39,171 nt of DNA, from contig JAGAOQ010000001.1 in assembly GCA_017623705.1 (NCBI GenBank), positions 1-39,171 on the forward strand, given 5' to 3'. Below the pieces are notes generated by a model. The model was not told where the DNA came from, made no database searches, and saw nothing but the letters and a program-made list of their open reading frames with translations. Made by a program: the position numbers and the translations under genes. The DNA comes from Clostridia bacterium. Lineage in GTDB: Bacteria > Bacillota > Clostridia > Christensenellales > UBA1242. This document shows, piece after piece, positions 34,854 to 39,171 of the stretch. The first letter of the stretch is position 1; each line of letters opens with the position of its first letter.

Positions 34854-35173
34854 TTTTTACCTCGTGCCAATTCCGCCAATAATTGATTGATACGGTCAGC
34901 GTTGTCTTGCCCCTTGTCTTGAATGAAGACTAAACGAGGAATACGACGTAACTTAACCACTTTCGCTAACTCACTGCGGAAAAAACCTGTCGACTGTTGG
35001 AAAGCTGACAAATTGTCCGTTACGTAAATATCACATACACTGCCATCATCACTTAACTCGGTGCGTAATATTGTTGCATTACGCAAAGCTGGGTGATTAA
35101 CTTTGGTCATTAAAATATTTGACAATGCTCGATACAAATCGGCATTGATACGTTCTTTGGCTATACTTTTCAT
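34850..35173 (-). CDS. rbfA: 30S ribosome-binding factor RbfA
   Basis: A 107-residue KH-like factor for 16S rRNA 5'-end maturation and cold adaptation. The family pattern is seen in ERINADLYRALSNILMTKV, CDIYVTDNLS and FFRSELAKVVKLRRIPRLVF. The start at 35173 was chosen because AAGGAG lies within the final infB codons. A longer reading from 35236 would overlap infB by 60 bases and has no SD. Confidence 0.94.
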   Translation of the reverse strand: MKSIAKERINADLYRALSNILMTKVNHPALRNATILRTELSDDGSVCDIYVTDNLSAFQQSTGFFRSELAKVVKLRRIPRLVFIQDKGQDNADRINQLLAELARGKK

Positions 35174-35174
35174 T

Positions 35175-37796
35175 TTAGAATTTGTACTCCTTACCGTTAA
35201 AGATAATCGGCATTTGCTTTTCACCAATAACGTCAAAAATATCTCCTACTTTAAGTTCAGGTGCATCTTTCAATTTAATACCACACTCTGCACCTTTCAA
35301 AACTTCTTTTTGGTCATCAGTCTTAACTTTCAAGCTATCAATTTGGTACTTGCCAACTTCATTCTTACCACGCATCAAAATTACCGTTGAATTACGAGTA
35401 ACTTTACCATCAAGCACATGACAACCAGCAATTTGTCCAGCAGCTGAACTCTTGAATAAAGCACGAACTTCAACCTTACCATAATGTTCAATCGAAAATT
35501 GTGGCGTAAACATACGAACCATTTGCTCGGTTACGAAATCAAATAATTCATAAACAACGGTAAACGGATAAATTTTAACTTTTAAGCGATCAGCATTTTT
35601 TTGGATAGCTGAACTCGTTTTGATATTAAAGGCAATTACCAACGCATCAGTAACCGATGCTAAATCCAAATCGTTATCATTAACAGTTCCTACGCCCTTT
35701 GAAATTACACTGACGGTAACTTCATCGCTTTGGATATTAGCCAAGGTTTGCTCTATCGCTTCCAAACTACCAGAAACATCAGCTTTCAAAATAATGTTCA
35801 AATGTTTTTTAGTTGTATCTTTCATTGCTGCCAAAGGATCAAAACCACTAATCGATTTACCCATACCAGCTTTGAGAATTTTTTCTTTATTTTTACGTTC
35901 AGCCACAACTTGTTTCGTTAACTTTTCATCAACAACATAAACGTCAACACCAGCAGTTGGCACTTCGGTGAAACCGATTACCTGCACTGGCATACCAGGT
36001 GTTGCGGATTTAATTGTACGTCCCATATCATCTTTCATTGCACGTACCTTTCCGCTAGTAGTTCCTGCCAATAAAGTATCCCCAACTTTCAAAGTACCGT
36101 TCTGCACCAAAATAGTAACGACCGCACCACGAGTCGGATCCATTTTAGCTTCAATAATCGCACCACTAGCTTCCTTGTCATAATTAGCACGATAATTATT
36201 AACATCTGCCAACAACAAAATCATTTCCAGCAATTTATCAACACCTTCACCACTGTATGAAGATACAGGGATAATCATGGTTGTACCGCCCCATTCTTCA
36301 CCAATAATGTTGTGTTCACTTAACTGACTACGAACTCTTTCCAAATTAAATTCTTTCTTATCACATTTTGTTACCGCCACAATCATCGCTAGATTTTGAT
36401 TTTGAATGTGATGAATTGCTTCTATGGTTTGTGGCATTACACCATCATCACCTGCCACAATCAAAACTGCAATATCGGTAATCTTCGCACCACGTGCACG
36501 CATTTTATCAAACGCAGCATGCCCAGGCGTATCCATAAAAGTAATTTTACGATTGCCAGCAACTTCGACTTGATAAGCACCAATGTGTTGCGTAATTCCG
36601 CCGCTTTCACCTGACGCCACAGAACTATGACGAATACGATCTAACAAAGTTGTTTTACCATGGTCAACATGTCCCATGACAGTAACAACTGGTGGACGAG
36701 ATTGCAAGTTTTCATCTTTGTCATCAACTTTGTGAATTGCGGAAACCATTTCCTCCGAAGTCTTTTTGTTACTACGTTCTAGTTTAACGCCAAATTCATC
36801 GGAAACCAAAGCTGCCGTATCAAAATCAATCACACTGTTAATTGTACACATTTCACCAAGTACCATTAACTGCTTGATAATTTGGTTAACTGGCTTGCCA
36901 ATTTTTTCAGACAAAGTTTTAATAGTCAAATCATCGCCGTCAATAACAACAATATTTGATTTTTCAACTTTAACCTTGTTATCGTTTTCCTTACTCTTTT
37001 TGGTACGGAAAACACGAGTTAACATACGTTCTTCAATTTCTTGTTCTTCGATAATACCACGACGCAACAAAGCACGACGGTCCATTGCACTACGTGATTC
37101 TTCGCCGTTACCGTAATTTTTGCCTTTACGTTTGTTGTTGTCAAAATTATTTGGTTTAGGCATAAATTTTTCGGTTGGACGTGGTAAGTAACCAACACCA
37201 GCACGATTAGCCGTTGGAACTGTTGTTGGACGATTAACGCCACCAACTGGGTGTTTTGCACCATAGCCATTTGCCGTAGCTTGTCCCGGAGTCCAAGTAC
37301 GACGTGTTGGGCGTTGTGCATTATTACCATGACGTTGTTCACGATTGAAAGGTTTTTGAGAATTACGATGTAACAAGCTGGTATCTGGGACACCTGGACG
37401 TCCAAAACGACCTGACATTTTGGAAACAAAAGGTTTTGCCGTTTCCACTGATGTAGGAGCTGTTTTTACACTTGCATTTTCATTTGAATTTGCGATCACT
37501 GGATTTGCGGTTGACGTCGTAGCTTTTGCATCTTGTTTGCCAGCAACTTTATCATCAAAAGCATTCTCAGCTTTGAGTCTTTCTTCTTCACGTTGTTTAC
37601 GTAATTCAGCATATTTTTCTTGATTGATTTTTTGACGTGCCTCATCTTCTTGCTTCTTCAAGTCAGCACTAACCTTTTGGCGTAGATTAACCAAAACGAC
37701 TTCCAAATCACCACAAGTTTGACGACACTGTGTGCGTAAATTTTGAATCTCGGGTACTAAATCGCCAATCGTTTTAATCGTTTCTAAAACTGCCAT
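35175..37796 (-). CDS. infB: Translation initiation factor IF-2
   Basis: An 873-residue GTPase that places initiator tRNA on the ribosome. A charged coiled-coil (about 20-90) and a disordered Asn/Arg/Pro-rich linker (to about 240) precede the IF2 N domain, with [20 protein letters not shown]. The G domain has G1 GHVDHGKT at 375, G3 DTPGH at 422 and G4 at 476-479, followed by domains II, III and the C2 domain ending [16 protein letters not shown]. The G4 motif is TKCD rather than NKxD, and G5 reads SSY rather than SAK. The nusA-ylxR genes that usually precede it are absent and infB has its own promoter with no SD. Confidence 0.97.
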   Translation of the reverse strand: MAVLETIKTIGDLVPEIQNLRTQCRQTCGDLEVVLVNLRQKVSADLKKQEDEARQKINQEKYAELRKQREEERLKAENAFDDKVAGKQDAKATTSTANPVIANSNENASVKTAPTSVETAKPFVSKMSGRFGRPGVPDTSLLHRNSQKPFNREQRHGNNAQRPTRRTWTPGQATANGYGAKHPVGGVNRPTTVPTANRAGVGYLPRPTEKFMPKPNNFDNNKRKGKNYGNGEESRSAMDRRALLRRGIIEEQEIEERMLTRVFRTKKSKENDNKVKVEKSNIVVIDGDDLTIKTLSEKIGKPVNQIIKQLMVLGEMCTINSVIDFDTAALVSDEFGVKLERSNKKTSEEMVSAIHKVDDKDENLQSRPPVVTVMGHVDHGKTTLLDRIRHSSVASGESGGITQHIGAYQVEVAGNRKITFMDTPGHAAFDKMRARGAKITDIAVLIVAGDDGVMPQTIEAIHHIQNQNLAMIVAVTKCDKKEFNLERVRSQLSEHNIIGEEWGGTTMIIPVSSYSGEGVDKLLEMILLLADVNNYRANYDKEASGAIIEAKMDPTRGAVVTILVQNGTLKVGDTLLAGTTSGKVRAMKDDMGRTIKSATPGMPVQVIGFTEVPTAGVDVYVVDEKLTKQVVAERKNKEKILKAGMGKSISGFDPLAAMKDTTKKHLNIILKADVSGSLEAIEQTLANIQSDEVTVSVISKGVGTVNDNDLDLASVTDALVIAFNIKTSSAIQKNADRLKVKIYPFTVVYELFDFVTEQMVRMFTPQFSIEHYGKVEVRALFKSSAAGQIAGCHVLDGKVTRNSTVILMRGKNEVGKYQIDSLKVKTDDQKEVLKGAECGIKLKDAPELKVGDIFDVIGEKQMPIIFNGKEYKF

Positions 37797-37803
37797 AAAT
37801 TAA

Positions 37804-37832
37804 ATTATATACTTTATTTTAATTATATGCAA
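37804..37832 (-). promoter_or_regulatory. Predicted leaderless promoter of the infB operon
   Basis: TTGCAT (37827-37832), 17-base spacer, TATAAT (37804-37809), seven bases to the ATG at 37796. The intervening bases are all A/T, with no SD. Confidence 0.75.
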
Positions 37833-37848
37833 GTCTTACATCTTAACG

Positions 37849-38322
37849 TTAGACACCAGTATGTCCAAAGCCACCAACGCCCCGTACAGTATCACTCAAA
37901 TTATCAACCACCGCAAAGTCAGCTTGCACGTAAGGCATAAACAAAATTTGAGCGACACGATCACCATTTTGCACCGTCCTTATTTGTGTACCGTGATTAT
38001 GCAACACGACCACAACTTCGCCACGGTAATCAGCATCAATGACACCAACCTTATTTGCTGGTGCTAAATCCTGCTTACAACTTAAACCGCTACGAGCAAA
38101 TACCAAGCCAACTAAGCCAACAGGAATTTCAAAGGCAACACCCGTCGAGATTACTTTGGTTTCATTGGGAGCAATGGTAACAGGTGCATCTAAAACTGCA
38201 TACAAATCAGCCCCTGCCGAACATATTGTTCCATAAGTTGGAACTTTGGCGTTTGCATGCAGCTTTTTCATTTTAATTGCGGTATGCACTACTTGATTAA
38301 ATTCATTTACTTTTGTTTCCAT
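37849..38322 (-). CDS. dut: dUTP diphosphatase
   Basis: A 157-residue trimeric-type dUTPase that removes dUTP and makes dUMP for thymidylate synthesis. All five motifs are seen: SAGADLYA, FARSGLS, GVIDADYRGEVVVVL, GDRVAQILF and the C-terminal RGVGGFGHTGV, where GGFGSTG is usual. The SD AAAGGGG lies in the last codons of nrdG. Position after nrdD-nrdG makes a dNTP-supply operon. Confidence 0.96.
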   Translation of the reverse strand: METKVNEFNQVVHTAIKMKKLHANAKVPTYGTICSAGADLYAVLDAPVTIAPNETKVISTGVAFEIPVGLVGLVFARSGLSCKQDLAPANKVGVIDADYRGEVVVVLHNHGTQIRTVQNGDRVAQILFMPYVQADFAVVDNLSDTVRGVGGFGHTGV

Positions 38323-38324
38323 TT

Positions 38325-38840
38325 TTAATTTTCCCCTTTTGCTAAATTATCTTGCCAGAGAACAATTTTGCCTGCTTGTAATGTTTTAGCAACATCAATC
38401 AAACGTTGGTTTGCCGAGCCACGGTATTGCAACATCGGGTTAGCTTGTTGCTTATCAAATAAGCCATCAACTAACACATCAACGTAATCAAAAATTTTAC
38501 GGTCAACAACGTTTTCAAACAAGAACCCTGTCCAAATCCATAAAGACTTGTGTGGAAATTTTTCCTTAAACATTTGTGCAATTTGAATTGTGCCTGCAAT
38601 ATTATTCGGGTGTAACGGCTCACCACCGAGAATCGACAATCCTTTAATATGCTCTGCACTACAAAGTTGCATCAACTGATTCAAAGTTTCTGCGTCTAAT
38701 GGTTTTCCGCCTTGAAAATCATGAGTTTCTGGATTAAAGCAATCTGGACAGTGAAAGGTACAACCTTGCAAAAATATTGAGACACGCACACCAGGTCCAT
38801 TCGCAATATCCATTTTTCGAATCTTGTTATAACGAATCAT
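38325..38840 (-). CDS. nrdG: Anaerobic ribonucleotide reductase activase NrdG
   Basis: A 171-residue radical-SAM enzyme that makes the glycyl radical on NrdD. The iron-sulfur motif CTFHCPDC (CxxxCxxC) lies at about residues 28-35, and ANGPGVRVSIFLQG precedes it. LSILGGEPLHPNN is the conserved GGEP motif, and LWIWTGFLFE is also typical. Complete, normal length. The start is fused to the nrdD stop (TAATG). Confidence 0.97.
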   Translation of the reverse strand: MIRYNKIRKMDIANGPGVRVSIFLQGCTFHCPDCFNPETHDFQGGKPLDAETLNQLMQLCSAEHIKGLSILGGEPLHPNNIAGTIQIAQMFKEKFPHKSLWIWTGFLFENVVDRKIFDYVDVLVDGLFDKQQANPMLQYRGSANQRLIDVAKTLQAGKIVLWQDNLAKGEN

Positions 38841-39171
38841 TATGCGTCCTTATTATCTAAATGCAAGACACGTTCTTTAATTTCCTGAGTACGTCCCTTG
38901 TTCCAGAAATTAGTTCCAATATAGCCGCAAGTACGACGTGCGACATTTAATTTAGAATGATCACGGTTACCGCACGCTGGACAATACCACTCAAATTTAT
39001 CATCAATCAAGATTTCGCCAGTGAAACCACATTTTTGGCAATAGTCTGATTTGGTGTTAATTTCAGCGTACATAATATTGTCATAGATGAAACGAATAAC
39101 TTCCATGACTGCATCTAAGTTATTAGTTAAGTTTGGGGCTTCAATATAAGAGATTGCACCACCTGGACTCA
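38840..39171 (-). CDS. nrdD: Anaerobic ribonucleoside-triphosphate reductase NrdD, C-terminal part
   Basis: The reading frame runs off the window edge; about 109 C-terminal residues are present, beginning SPGGAISYIEAPNLTNNLDA. The zinc site is CQKCG...CPACG. The glycyl-radical motif is in RRTCGYIGTNFWNKGR, where the Gly after the Cys is the expected radical site. Class III reductases reduce ribonucleoside triphosphates only without oxygen, which points to an anaerobic host. An ATG at 39106 is internal and not the true start. Confidence 0.97.
   Translation of the reverse strand, partial: SPGGAISYIEAPNLTNNLDAVMEVIRFIYDNIMYAEINTKSDYCQKCGFTGEILIDDKFEWYCPACGNRDHSKLNVARRTCGYIGTNFWNKGRTQEIKERVLHLDNKDA

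Overview
The window looks like a stretch of chromosome from an uncultured, AT-rich, anaerobic Bacillota (probably class Clostridia). The S10-spc ribosomal order, YajC, SepF, YkvI- and YlbJ-like membrane proteins, a Zn-type S14 and a class III (oxygen-sensitive) ribonucleotide reductase support this. The standard genetic code fits throughout. I see no mobile element, CRISPR array or prophage. No stretch over 300 bases lacks a gene; intergenic gaps are mostly 10 to 90 bases.

Layout. (1) 1-4165: a tRNA-Thr with its own promoter and terminator; a three-gene membrane locus resembling B. subtilis YdjG/YdjI (zinc-ribbon protein, SPFH protein, small membrane protein); a divergent TPR protein with a YkvI-like transporter. 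(2) 4104-7444: yajC, the gpsA-tgt pair and a divergent sepF. (3) 7441-20470: a long minus-strand S10-spc operon running rpsJ to rplO, then secY, adk and map, from one clear sigma-A promoter. (4) 20485-24781: a membrane-anchored leucine-rich-repeat protein, a DUF1828-like protein, a nucleoside phosphorylase and a YlbJ-like membrane protein. (5) 24764-26313: rsmD and alr, divergent with only 20 bases between them. (6) 26306-32323: a 2005-residue surface protein with Listeria-Bacteroides (InlB-type) and BspA-type repeats. (7) 32340-37832: infB-rbfA-nrnA-truB and an endonuclease IV-like gene. (8) 37849-39171: nrdD (cut by the window edge)-nrdG-dut, an anaerobic dNTP supply operon.

The main signal is a split in how genes start. 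Nearly every first gene of a transcription unit lacks a Shine-Dalgarno sequence. Instead it has a -10 hexamer 6 to 8 bases before the start codon, usually with a -35 exactly 17 bases further upstream, which would give leaderless mRNAs. Internal operon genes have good Shine-Dalgarno sequences, often written into the last codons of the gene before, and nine junctions are one-base TAATG stop-start overlaps. The rsmD/alr pair is the extreme case: one 6-bp -10 box sits 7 bases from each start codon. Translation factor IF2 (infB) is itself predicted leaderless.

Other features of note are Lys/Ala/Thr-rich tails on several ribosomal proteins and on YajC, convergent gene pairs that always overlap, and a palindrome over the -10 box of the tRNA gene. 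These points come from reading the sequence; no database search or experiment backs them.
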